Origin: Amyloporia xantha | Taxonomy: Eukaryota; Basidiomycota; Agaricomycetes; Polyporales; Adustoporiaceae | Direction of reading: 5' to 3' | Length of the DNA stretch: 64,000 nt | Assembly (NCBI GenBank): GCA_036971615.1 | Contig: JAYKKR010000013.1 | Span: forward strand, 558,001 to 622,000 | Shown here: piece by piece, positions 24,082 through 35,067 of the stretch | Layout of the letters: each line of letters starts with the position of its first letter | How positions within the stretch are numbered: the first letter of the stretch is position 1 | Notes under the pieces: model-generated | Told to the model about the DNA's origin: nothing | Seen by the model: the letters and a program-made list of their open reading frames with translations, nothing else | Databases searched by the model: none | Program-made: the position numbers and the translations under genes

Positions 24082-25653
24082 TCAGATCTTCCGCTTACCC
24101 TTTCCTATAGCTCTCCGGCCTCGACGGATATTACCGTTCTCATCAACGTCATCCCCATCCATCGGTATATGAGGCGGTATCGCGTTTTCATCGACTTCGA
24201 TTGGTCGTTTACGCTTCGCGTGATCGACGGATTTGTCGTCAACAGGAAGCAAAGGAGCGGTTGTGCCGGAAGGTCCACTCGCTGGCAACCTCGCGTAAGA
24301 ACGTAGTTAGACGTATTGATCACGGCATTGCTTACTGGCATTGTCGTTCATGATTACGTCGTCCCTAAAGTTCGGCGGGGTAGGCGGCCAGACCAGCGTA
24401 TCATCACTATTATCACTTTGTTGGTCTTCTACGTACTCTTGAGTTGTACTACCTAGCATTTTTACTTGATTGGTCTCTGTCGATGTCGTCGTCGGAGAGA
24501 AATAATGTGGTATCGTCATCTCCTGCGGAATTGAGGGATACGACGTGCGTTTGTTGAAATGTGTCAATAGTGTGATGTTTTCGATAGTGGCGGGTAACTC
24601 ACTGAGATTAATTTCTTCTCCATCACTAAACGGTCGTCGCACAGATTCATCGACGCTTGGAGCTTCGGGGGGCTTGGTCTCCAGCAGATCAGCCGGAATG
24701 CATCCTACACGAATGAATTCCCTCGGCGTGAATTGTGGAGTCCAAGCTGCTTGTCCTACTGAGAGTGTGATGGTGAATGAAAACCATACTATATCTCCGC
24801 GGTTGAATTGGGCCGGCTTGCATTTAGATATGTCCTGTACTCTGCCATCGGAATATTCCCAGAATGTGGGCCGATCAGGATTGGGGAAAAAACTCGGCGC
24901 CGAGTCAATTCCGGTCTTGATCCATGGATGAATGTCATATTTGACGCGTTTTCATCCTTTGCATTAAACGGATATCGTTTGATAAACACCGGTGCTTGCA
25001 ATATATAACGATTGTTTGTTGTAGAGTCTGTGCTTTGCTGCCAGGGCCGTCGCTTTTTATCGCCGACGTTGAATTCGGGAACAGACGCCGCGTAGAGTTC
25101 GACGATCTGATCGGTATGTCAGCTTGTTGTACGACATACGTGATTACCGCATTATCGGCGATGATGAAGCAGTGACTACTTACTGATTGTAGATCATATA
25201 TTGCTTTATGTTTACTGGTATCGATGGCGTACGAGAACGTACATCTGTAACCAACATCTCGTTGACTTCAAGTTGAGAGGGTTAGAATGTATGTAGGTTA
25301 CAAATTCATCCAACCGACTTACATACGCCCTTCCGGTAGGTTTTCGGGTGGCATGGCTCCAGGGGTACATAGTTACCGGTCATAACAGGGGAGTTCCATG
25401 CCCATATTCCGGTAAGATGAAATACCGCCATGGACTTCTCGCCGATGGGGTGAATCTGTATAGAACAGTGTGTAAGCAACAACATAGCAAGCTTGCGTGA
25501 AATGCTCACCGTCCAAGTGGAAGGATGATTGGACCTCAGTTCGATAATGGGTGCTTTCGTGTGAGTAGAAGCGAATGCGCGGAACAGGTCGAGGTCGCCA
25601 ACTCGGAACGACTTGCGATCCCAGATAGCGATCTGTTCAGCTACTTCTTCCAT
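24082..25653 (-). CDS. multi-exon gene of unknown function next to the Helitron
   Basis: Not a family I can name. The ATG at 25653 begins MEEVAEQIAIWDRKSF and leads through a GTGAGC intron (about 25.51-25.46 kb) to IHPIGEKSMAVFHLTGIWAW. The next exon reads IVELYAASVPEFNVGDKKRR and, after KDENASNMTFIHGSRPELTR, arrives at a frame break near 24.795 kb. Beyond it the other frame continues well as GDIVWFSFTITLSVGQAAW and TPREFIRVGCIPADLLETKP. The C-terminal part is Pro/Ser/Thr- and Asp-rich, hence probably disordered, and after one more break ends with a basic cluster GRRAIGKGKRKI that resembles a nuclear localisation signal. The dense protein-like sequence in successive frames supports a real gene with at least two one-base breaks. 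The position beside RepHel, convergent with it, suggests but does not show a link to the transposon. Confidence 0.5.
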
Positions 25654-28631
25654 GTTGGAGGTGTCTGCTTGACGGTAGAAGTTGCCTGTGGTGCAGTTCT
25701 TATGTAGCGTCGTGAAGCGTCTGTCGGTATGGCAAGATAGGTTGCAAGAGTTGGTGAATTTTCGAGATGACATTTCCGTCCGCGTCATCAGTCTTGAACA
25801 CTCTGTCGTACGCTTGTTCGGATTAGTCATTGAGCGCGCTTCATGTTATTGCCAATATATCGAGGGTGTCGGCTCCTGTTACTGTATATAGCGCACTTCA
25901 TCGCATTGACGTTATGGGACAGTTGGATTGTGTATGTGCTTACGCTTCAGTCATCACATTTGCCTTGTATGATGACGTATGACTGGCGCGTACATTGGTA
26001 GAGCCTGTCGTTCAGCTACCGGTATTGATTCCTGTGATCGACGGGCGCAGTAATGAGGAGACGCCATGTTCAATTCCGCTGTATTAAGTCACTGGCCGTA
26101 TGATATGTTGCATGGCGTATACGCGGACGCAGTTGTACATGCTTCCGTTATGTTGAACTGTAAATTGTTTCGCAACTACGACGTGCACGTAGAGTGCGCG
26201 TCTAGCCATGACGCGAAGACTTGCAACGCTGAGTTTGTTGATCGTTTATGAGCAAAGATGATGTTAAGCATTGCTGTCCCAAGGTCGACAGCTGGCTCGT
26301 GCATGTGCGTGTATCTGAAGGGTGGTATGTATTAGCCGCCGGATTTATTCTGGAAAAGGGTTGGTAGACCTGGTCTGGGATTGTGCGGGGGTTTCTGATG
26401 CTTGCTTGATGAATTGTTCCACTATACTAGTCCATGATGAAACTATTGATTGTATCTTGTCGTCGAGGGTGATTGTTATTGCTTTGGGGAGATCGGGGCC
26501 TTTCAGGCATTTTAGCCCATGGAGGGGCTTCAATCGAGGTTGGTGGGCACGTGTACACTCCTTATCCAACACTCTTCTTTTTCTTGTACTACATCGTGGA
26601 AAGCTCGACGTATGAGACTGGACGGAATGCTTGTCTCTCTCGCCACGTCCTTGGCCACTTGTTCTTGGCGACTAAAGCCCGCCCGCTCATCGCCCCTGCG
26701 CAAACCGTTGCGTCGTATGCCTCGTTGCTGTTGGTATGCTAGCGCATTCGTTCAACTTAAGGATAATGTTTATCTCGTCTTCCTGATCAGGGATGTCGAG
26801 AAGAAGGGCAATAAAGTGTGCGGGAGATCGTGGCAATGGCATGACGCGGTAATGCATGTAGGTCTCCAAGCTTGTCGAATTCACTGTCGGACGTACAACG
26901 TTACTCTGCTCAGTTGTGTCCGGGTTATCTGAGTTTTGCGAGCTCACATCTGAGTGTAACATTGAGACATATGCGGTGAGCGGTTGATTATCTCACAGGC
27001 ATGCCGGAGCACTGTCGTGTTGCTGCGATGATTCGCCCAAGAAATGTCATTGATTAACGCTCTTTTTGTAGGAGTTTGAACGTGTCGCTGAGCGTCGCCG
27101 TGGACGGCTTCAGTCTCTACCTCTACGCTGATTGTTATTATTATCGACGAGACCGACGACCCACACGAACTCGACAAATTTTCTGACGATGTTCGCTCTG
27201 TGGATTATTCCTCCATGCCAACGACATCCTTCCCTTTGGGATATTATGGTCCACACTCTGTTTGTATAGAATGCGGTCTGTAGTATAGCTATCGTCAATG
27301 GTGCGAGGTGCATGGACTGGAATGTGTTGTGTCGTCCGCGCGGTATATTAGCCGGCCATATATTGGTCACTGTGGTAAGCCTTTCTATTCTTGAGCGTCT
27401 CAAAGGCTAGTGATGATGGATCTGTTGTCAGCTGATCGGCACATTTTCTCGGACGGTTCACTCCGCGTTGGTGTAGATGGAGACTGTCGGGGTTTCTACT
27501 GCGAATCCGTATTTGCGTGCGTGCTTTGTGTGCCTGCTCGTACACGTAACTGATGACTTTTCGTAGTTTTCTTGATGTGAACATCTCGCTGTACGAAACC
27601 GTACTGTACATGGTACCTACGTTTGTCGAAATGGCCACTGGTACAACTCCGCTGCTAATACTTACTGTTTGCTTATCGCTGATTAACTTTATAGCGCGGT
27701 TGACGCGAGCGTTCAGCGTCACCTATCACCTGCAGCACCGCGACGTTAGAGCTCCGTTTTGTATAAAAATAATACTTCCCACACACTGCTGCCTGTTTCG
27801 GTTGGTGAGCACTTCGGTTTTGTGCAGACGACGTGCAGAGCGGTCTCTATAAATGTAATCGAATTGTCCAGAAGCTATGTGGAGGGTAAATTGCGGGCGT
27901 CGACCATCGTTGCTGATACTAACACGGGTCGTGTGTCAGTTGTTTCCGACGTTAATGGTAGAGGATTGTTGTACTATTTGCCGCACGAAGTTAAATATCG
28001 CATTATTACGCGACGGCTGTCGTCCGTATGTGTCGCTCAGCTGACGGGAGATTTCAACTTAAACACTACAGCATGTTATGACTTGCCCTGCTGCTCCACT
28101 GCAGAAAGAAAGAGAGGGCTTCGACAGCTATGTGATTTTAGTGTTAGTGGGTTCTTTCGCTGAGATGCCGTGGTCGTATCACGTGCTTGTCTGTATTGGG
28201 TTATGCTGATATACAGCTCATGAAATATGATGCGCTTGGATGATTTACCTCCGGCTTTAGCAACAGTATCATTGTTTTCAGAACATTTCTACCTCGTTCT
28301 GATTGTTAGTCTGAAATTTTGCTGGTAAGTTGCATGGGATATCATACTAATTGTATTATATCTGTGTATCTTGCTTGACATATCTGGGATTGGCCGTTTT
28401 TAGGACACCTAATGATTGTGCCCACATACAGAAACATCTGCTACAAGATCGTTGTCAATTCCAGTCTTTCCTTGGCTATGTGATGGCATGTTTGTATGAC
28501 AAGTTGTCATCACGTTCATGACTGCGGATTATTTCCAAATTGGTGATCTCGCATGGTGCAGCTTAAGCGAGGACTTCACATGTTTAGCATCAGACATGAT
28601 ACGTCTTCACTTTTACTTCCGACCCATCATC
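25654..28631. other. long gene-poor stretch with weak coding patches
   Basis: Patches that look protein-like but could not be assigned: minus strand 26962-26687 (IALLLDIPDQEDEINIILKL), continuing through 26572-26345 (PDLPKAITITLDDKIQ); minus 27722-27348; and plus 27759-28163 (GRGLLYYLPHEVKYRIITRR). They may be decayed genes. No start, intron or domain evidence lets me define one. Confidence 0.3.
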
Positions 28632-29515
28632 ATGTCGCTCACTGGATGGATAAACACTCCTTATGATGCCCTGCTTGCTATCGAGGCCCATCGTGCTGGC
28701 CTAACAGAACCTATCACACATTGTTGTCTAATGGATAGCGAGCACTTGCACGCTATTGCATTAAGCGGTGTGATTTTTGTCTATTTTGATGGTGAATATG
28801 GGAACAAGCTTTGGATGGATGGGGTCAAGTGGAGTGATCGACGGTTTGTGAATGGTTTTATGGCAGGTTTTCTCTGTGTGGTCATAATTATCGGTGTCAG
28901 AGCTGACAGAGATCTGTTAGATGCGTCGGGAATTAAGTCCCAAAGTTCCTCTTACCGACAATCCACTGTCAGACCAGTTCATCTTTGGACTTATCACCTC
29001 TTTTGCACCTCGACCTGGAGCGTATCCGGAGACCCAATTGGAAGTGTCCATCTGTGGCCCATGGACGGAACATAACTGTCTTGCTGAGGATGGATTAATC
29101 CAGAAGGCAAGTGTTCTCCCCAACTACTGATATCTCATCATGAAATATGGATTAAATGGCAAAAAAGCAGGTCATGTCTATTACCGTGGACGATCGTCTA
29201 TATCGTGTCGTGTCATATTATCGTGCACGTGATGTACGGTCTGGAGCACTGAAGTCTATATCCGACATTGAGTCTCTCCGCTTCATACCAATCAGCAACA
29301 GTGTTTACGCTGGTGCTTGCACAGCACATGTGCGTTTACCTCCCATGAGCAAAGGAAACATTGATGCTACTTCTGGTTTCTGGCGGTGAGTACAATTTGT
29401 TGATTGGAGTATAAATCAGTTTGACTCATAACATGTCCATATATTTTTATATCATTTTAGTCGCTCTGACGAGTTGCAGAAACTTTATGAAGCTCGTTAC
29501 AGTATTGTTGCCTAA
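28632..29515 (+). CDS. Gti1/Pac2 (WOR1-type) DNA-binding regulator, four exons
   Basis: Gti1/Pac2 proteins are fungal transcription regulators; the WOR1/Ryp1 members control morphological switching. The ATG at 28632 begins MSLTGWINTPYDALLAIEAH. The first conserved block ends with GNKLWMDGVKWSDRRFVNGF, matching the W(T/M)DG..WS motif. Exon 2 (28921-29106) holds RRELSPKVPL. Exon 3 (29168-29385) holds the second block VMSITVDDRLYRVVSYY, then YRARDVRSGALKS and IPIS. Exon 4 (29461-29515) ends DELQKLYEARYSIVA. Intron 2 has a GC donor (GCAAGT) with AG acceptor; intron 3 is GTGAGT...TTTTAG. The exon 1/2 junction is not clean: the natural donor after FMAG gives the wrong phase and a TAG lies in frame just before 28921, so either a weaker donor (28878 or 28881) is used or a base is missing. 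About 230 residues, short but containing both blocks. Confidence 0.8.
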
Positions 29516-31252
29516 AAAAGTATCAAGAAAGATTAGCAGAGCTTCTGCTGTTTGGATCAAATATTTCACCAGTCACTTCTTTACGTAGTTTGTTGGTAGT
29601 ATGGATGGTTACAGATAAAAAGAAAATGATACCATTCTTTTGCGCAGCTGCTGTCATGTTATCGAGAAACAGTGTTTTGGTCATTGTTTCCGATATGCCT
29701 GTTTATAGAATTTAAATAGGTCCGGTATACTGGTAGAGTTTGTGCAATCTGTCAAGCACGCCTTGTTCGTAAACTTATGGATAACTTGTCCATGCTTCTA
29801 TTGTTGACTCAGTGCGATATGGCGTGAACGTTTGTTCGTACGATTAGTAGGATGCAATTAGTATTGACTACAGAGTGTAGTCACACTGCACAGAACTTAC
29901 TGTTTCATAGGGAGTGCTTCATTCACTCAACTGCTGATGATGTATTTATTGCTTTGTATTTTAATATGTTCTCTCTCTTGCCGCCGTCCACACTACCACT
30001 GGACCTCATAGAAAGGTTTAATAACACCCATGGCCATCATCTAGCCGCTTACGAGTTTTGTTATATTCGACTCAAGAACCCACATGCATCTTAAGTCGGC
30101 GAGATGGCATCTCCATAAGCACGACTGCCAAAGGAAAATATGTGCTGAGATATGTATCAGCAATGACCCGTCACGGTGCGATTGCTGTAGTACTTAAGCC
30201 AATCAATCTCCTCTAAAACGATATGGCGTATTATGGCATATAGGATCCTTACTAATATACCTCAATCAACCATATCAGGCATCCAACGTCGACACATAAG
30301 CGATCTCGTCAATAGTCAGCAATGCCGAGACACTGGTAATAGCCGCAAATGCAGGAAGAGACTTATGGGAGGAGGCGAAGAACTGTGCTTACTGCCTCAT
30401 CACATGTGCTCCTCAGTGGCTGCAATCCGCCGAATGCAACGAGATGATACAAAATACACTATTGCGCTCCCGCTGGGGTGTTTTCTTGTGGATGAGGTGC
30501 GCCTGGGAGACATTTGAGGGGCGGTAGTCTCGATAGAAGTCTTGTAGCCGAACGTCCATGGTAGCGTCTTGGTGAGCTCGCCATTTGATCTCTCTAGGAG
30601 GCGGTGTATATTGAGGCATTGCAGACAGAGGAAATACGCGCAGGAATTGTCTGGGCAGTGCGACAGAAGACGCGTTGAACGCTACTGTACATCCCACTGA
30701 AGCTTGATCGCAGCCTCTGATCGACGCCGAACTCCGATTAAATTTTAACTAACATCTCCACTTCGAATAGGAACTCCGCCTTAACTTACCAACCTATCGT
30801 TGACATCCTCGCGTCAGAAAGACTCTACCGGTTAAGTTCCGTGTAACGGCCGTGTTCATCTTTGTTCTCATGCTGTCGTCTTCGTCTACCCCATTACAAT
30901 GTGACGGAAATTCTCTTACTCTCTTTATATTGGCGCTTGGTTTTCCGCGCTCTAGCTATCTCATATCGCTTATTTCGTGTTACTCGGTCAGGCTGGCGAC
31001 GAATTCGGTTGTCCGGCTAGTACGGTGCGGCCCCCCCTCCCTCCGCCTTTCCCCTCCTCCTCCCGTTTCGTTACAATGTCCTCAGACCGCGTCTTGCTGA
31101 CGAGATAGGAATTACGATGAAATGCGACACCTGCGTTTTGTCTCCGTAACACGATGTTTATCCCTGCGGCGATGAAATTGTGTTGATTACGCGAGTACTG
31201 CGTTGAGTAGTATATATTATTGTGCAGTTGATCGAGTTTCGTCAAAGCTCTC
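29516..31252. other. intergenic, no supported gene
   Basis: Short frames only. A pyrimidine tract of C and T lies at about 31029-31068. A minus frame at 30697-30413 has no recognisable content. Confidence 0.4.
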
Positions 31253-31939
31253 GTGACACCTCTCGGCGGTGAGAATAGCGGAACCGCACTGGAAACATAT
31301 GGTGAGAGGCTCAAACGCACGCCTGTCGCTATATCATTATGTTATCCTGCAACCCTTATATGTAGACACGGCTCTCATCTATCGGTGGAGCGTGGACCAA
31401 TGACTGTGTTACTTCTCGATCTCGAGAAACGCGAATTGCTGTTGGCAACGTAAGTGCGGTCCACGGTTTCATATATATACACTACTCACCTCAACTCTTG
31501 TCTCCAGTCAACAGTACATCTTGCCCGTCGTGTTTTGGTGTACCCTGTTTTCGGCGACCGGCCTCGATTATTATTGTTGCCGACGAAACCCGATGCACCC
31601 GATGACGCTCCGTGTTGGCCGGAAGACCTGAACATCGACTTTTGGTTTCCCACTGGATGGAGTTCCATCCGTGCTTCTCTGATCCCCGGCACCTCATGTC
31701 TATTGCACAACGAATATTGCCTGTACAGGGCCTCGTGTGATGGACAACAAGGTCAGGTTAACGGTGCAGTTCGTGGTCGTCTCGATGTTGTTTGGTACGA
31801 CAATGTGATTGTTATGAAACTCGGCAAGCGAGACCCAAACCGAGTTGTCAATATCGTTCGAGCTGAGATACCCCTCGTGGACGCGGTCGTGCAGCGGTTG
31901 GTTTGCGTTGTAATCGCAAATGCTGTGTTTCGATGCTGA
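31253..31939 (+). CDS. unrecognised two-exon coding segment
   Basis: Two exons are suggested. Exon 1 (to 31449) contains GGENSGTALETYGERLKRTP and ERGPMTVLLLDLEKRELLLA and ends at a GTAAGT donor (31450). Exon 2 after a CTCCAG acceptor (31507) reads VHLARRVLVYPVFGDRPRLL, PCWPEDLNIDFWFPTGWSSI, LIPGTSCLLHNEYCLYRASC and GRLDVVWYDNVIVMKLGKRD. The two parts join only if one base is restored at the exon 1 border (a G before the donor), the same kind of break as elsewhere in the window. There is no ATG at the left edge, so the 5' end is missing or lies in an undetected exon. Soluble, no signal peptide or membrane helix. Function unknown. Confidence 0.45.
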
Positions 31940-32940
31940 CGACGTTTCTGTTGTGTATGCAGATGGATGGAGATTGATATAGCGGGGAGCGTAGATTGGG
32001 AAGAGGGGTCTGTACATGTATAACGTACGCGCCGCGGATAATTGTGCAGGGAGCGTACGTGCTTGTGAGCGTATACGTGTATTTGTGGGCTGCGTACACT
32101 ACAGGTAGAGCAGACTAGAAAGCACTTCCGTGGATGAAAATCCGCTGCACATAGGTCTGGCAGGGCGTGCCGTCGTCTTTTCTGTACTTTTTGCCACACG
32201 CTGTTTATAGAATACAAGCTTAGTGCGCGCGTAGCAACGTGATAAGAAACGACACGGGCATGCAAGGCTCACTTGATATCAGCTACGAGTGCTGTTTCAC
32301 AGAATGATGGACAACATCGACGCATCGTACGTCGAGCGATAGCTTTCAGTGAGGTATTGATCAACATTTCTATTTCCTCGTAGCTTTCCATTGTTAACGT
32401 TCACGTCCATGACAATTAGTATTAATGATATCGTATGTGCATGACCCGCTGTGCATGATTATGACTTTTAAAGTCGGACGGAAGGGAGCCGGGATTCAGT
32501 GATTGGTTGGATAATCCTCCGGCGCTTTCTCCTAGCGCCGTCTCGCAGTCGTCCTCAGCGGCAGTTTGTCATCGACTGTAAATATCTGTTGTAACATACT
32601 TATGAGTTACTTCTGGTTGGTGAGCAGGTCAAACCCGTGTTGGATTATGTGTGATCTCGCTGTGATATGTTACGTGAAGGAAAATGTACATTGCGCAAAG
32701 CAGACCCTGTACAATTCAAAGTATCGTCACTGTTGAAATATAACTTCGGTTTCTAGTGTACCACCGTACGGCCAATCGGTGCTGCCGGCCATGAACGCTA
32801 CGGAACTGAAAATGGATATTCCCTGTGAGGAAGATTATTATCGTCGTGATAAGAACGTACCTGTATATAAACGGTGGAGCTATTCGGAGAAATGCTCCGG
32901 ATTCAACGCAACCGTGTCTTGCGTGATTGATAACGTCGAA
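31940..32940. other. downstream flank, no supported gene
   Basis: No coherent gene. The right end (32.75-32.95 kb) may contain the 3' exons of the minus-strand nucleotidyltransferase-like gene, but I could not place them. Confidence 0.35.
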
Positions 32941-32941
32941 T

Positions 32942-33942
32942 TTAACAACGGGATAGCTGTATGCGTTGTGTCTGTCGTGTACACCTACCATAACAGTTGT
33001 CAGTGCTGGACATAACATGCTTCGTTGTGTACTTACAAGGAGCATTAAAATGGAGCACCCAACAGTGTCCATCTTGAGAGTCTCGACTTCCATACACCTC
33101 CGGCGTGTGCAACTGGGGCACGTAATCGCCTGAACCTAGCACTGCAAAGCCACGATTTTGGTATTTCGTCTTCCATTGCACAGTGGCTCTCTCCGTTGTA
33201 TCGCGGCATATATAACTTGTCTTGTCGATGAAGGTTGTTCGAGGGAATAACGCGACAGCGTCCGTGGCGGTAAAAATTCATAACCGCCGCTATGACATAC
33301 TGTATCAACCATGTGCGTGCGTACACATCGAGACGACGACAAACGTACTGGAATGGAATTTCAGCACTTGGTGGATCGGGTGCATTGCAGATACGACGAG
33401 TTGAACGTGGCTGTATTTCGCTTCTTCCTCGTTGTATATTTCGATGCGGATAAAGTTGAATGTGGTAAACTTGTACGGGTGTTTACCGATGAACTTCGGT
33501 GTCGTACGAGACTGGGGGCGCAAAGTGCCGCGACGTCGAAAAATGGGTGTTTTCCTCGAGAAGATTGGTAAGAATAGCCGTTATTTTGCAGCCATCGACC
33601 CATGGATAAGACGCCGCTGAAAGCGATATATATATCTAAGTCACTGTCAGCGAAACGGCAGCGCGACAGGTACTGCAAAGCTTGAGACCCCGACACGATA
33701 GCATCGCATTCTGTCAACATGGCGCGAAAGTCCGATGGGTTATGAAACCAGGTTGAAAGGAACTTGTCGATGTCCCACGTCCGACGACCGTATGCTGCTA
33801 CAGCGAAGAAAAGATGCGAGCTGATAGCGCGGAGGCGCAATATTGTGTCTGGAGTACAGAAACCCAAACACCTGTCAATAACAGATGCTCCAGCAGTCAG
33901 CATGAAGCACTCGAAGGGCGATATGTAGTCGGTATCCGTCAT
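32942..33942 (-). pseudogene. nucleotidyltransferase-fold/F-box-like protein common in Agaricomycetes, frame-broken
   Basis: The ATG at 33942 starts MTDTDYISPFECFML. An F-box-like helical part (TPDTILRLRAISSHLFFAVA), the stretch FLSTWFHNPSDFRAML and the diagnostic block IVSGSQALQYLSRCRFADSD, with LDIYI after it, follow. G-S-x-A-L and D-x-D-L-D-x-Y are the features of a large Agaricomycete family with a nucleotidyltransferase-like core and unknown activity. After FDVAALCAP the frame breaks, and the other frame continues with KFTTFNFIRIEIYNEEE and LVVSAMHPIHQVLKFHSS. A GTTTGT intron leads to VMNF and later to KYQNRGFAVLGSGDYVPQL, each in different frames. The order is correct, so this is one gene with several frame breaks; the C-terminal end is unclear. 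Confidence 0.6.
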
Positions 33943-35067
33943 AGGGAGTAATCGACGCGCAGTCTGCTTCACTTGACTGTTGCGGGTCGGTATTGTAGTA
34001 TTCCCGATCCTGCAAGGCGTTACGCTGAGTGACTTCAATATTTAGCATGGAAGTATATTGCACTCTGGCGAGTCATTGTTCTTCGACGAGTGCGTCAATT
34101 TTGATGACTCACCCGTGTTGTCATTCTGATTAGCATGGCGAGCAGGCGACATCGAGGCTATGACACATACTAGAATTCTCTGAATTAGCGTTTCATAACC
34201 AAATTTCTAGCCGTTTCTACCAATTGTGTCGTCTACGTTTGATAAGCGTTGGGAGTTCCTTCGTCCGTGATATCGTGTATGCAAAGATATATAAATAGCG
34301 CGTTTGAATGTGCCTGCTGTGGTGACTGAGTTTCGACCGGTACGATGATGTCTGCTTCTAATGACAAGCATAACCCAGCCCCTCAAGGTTGCATCTATGT
34401 TCGGAAGCGAGGTAGGCAAAGGTCGTATCGCATATAACAGTGGTCGATTATTAACGTGTCAATGCTTTGTAGATGGGTAGGTATTGCAATCACGTGACTC
34501 TTGAACATCGAGTGACTCCATCATTATAGCCGCAGCCAAAACTTCAACAGAGAGAAGGTTAGTAGACTATACTCTATGTCCGTGTTGTGAAACATTCATC
34601 GTCCCCTTTCAGCTTTCCCGACGGTTACAGCGCGTAAGCGTGGTTAACGATTGTGTAATTCATCGTTGCAATGTGCCTTTCTGCTAGTTACTAGTTGGCT
34701 TAGACACGACTCTCGTCGACGTCGAGAGGTATTTTTTTCTCTTGCTTTTGACAACCTGTTTAGTAACGGTGGGCTGATGACGTGAAGGGTTGTTCTTTTG
34801 GTATTGTCCATTCTACCCGTAGCGGTCAACACAGTTGATTTGGATGTGAGTTAAGTTTGCGGTTATGGTCTGTACGTCCGTGCTCAATGGCTTGCGTAGG
34901 GATTGTTGGCGAAGCACGCCGCTTCTCTCATTACTTATCATCCTGATTATTCTGTTCTCGCCGCGCAGTCGAAGTATCAGGACTCCACAGAAGAGTGGAT
35001 CGTTCGTTTACGACGTTTGTGGGGATGATACATGCACGTGAGTGTTCTTTATGATGACTTTCGACAG
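33943..35067. other. intergenic plus possible 5' exon of the RNR large-subunit paralogue
   Basis: No independent gene seen. Just before 35038 a plus-strand stretch (FVYDVCGDDTC, about 35.00-35.04 kb) ends in a GTGAGT donor that splices in phase to the exon at 35068. It may be part of the ATP-cone end of the RNR gene, but the region further left could not be resolved. Confidence 0.35.

Noticed and set aside
30852..31100. Ser/Pro-rich plus frame with a C/T tract
   Set aside because: Low-complexity translation of a pyrimidine tract; no supporting start or splice context.
31753..32265. 170-codon minus-strand frame rich in His, Thr and Arg
   Set aside because: Antisense to the better-supported exon at 31.5-31.9 kb, with unlikely composition and no domain.
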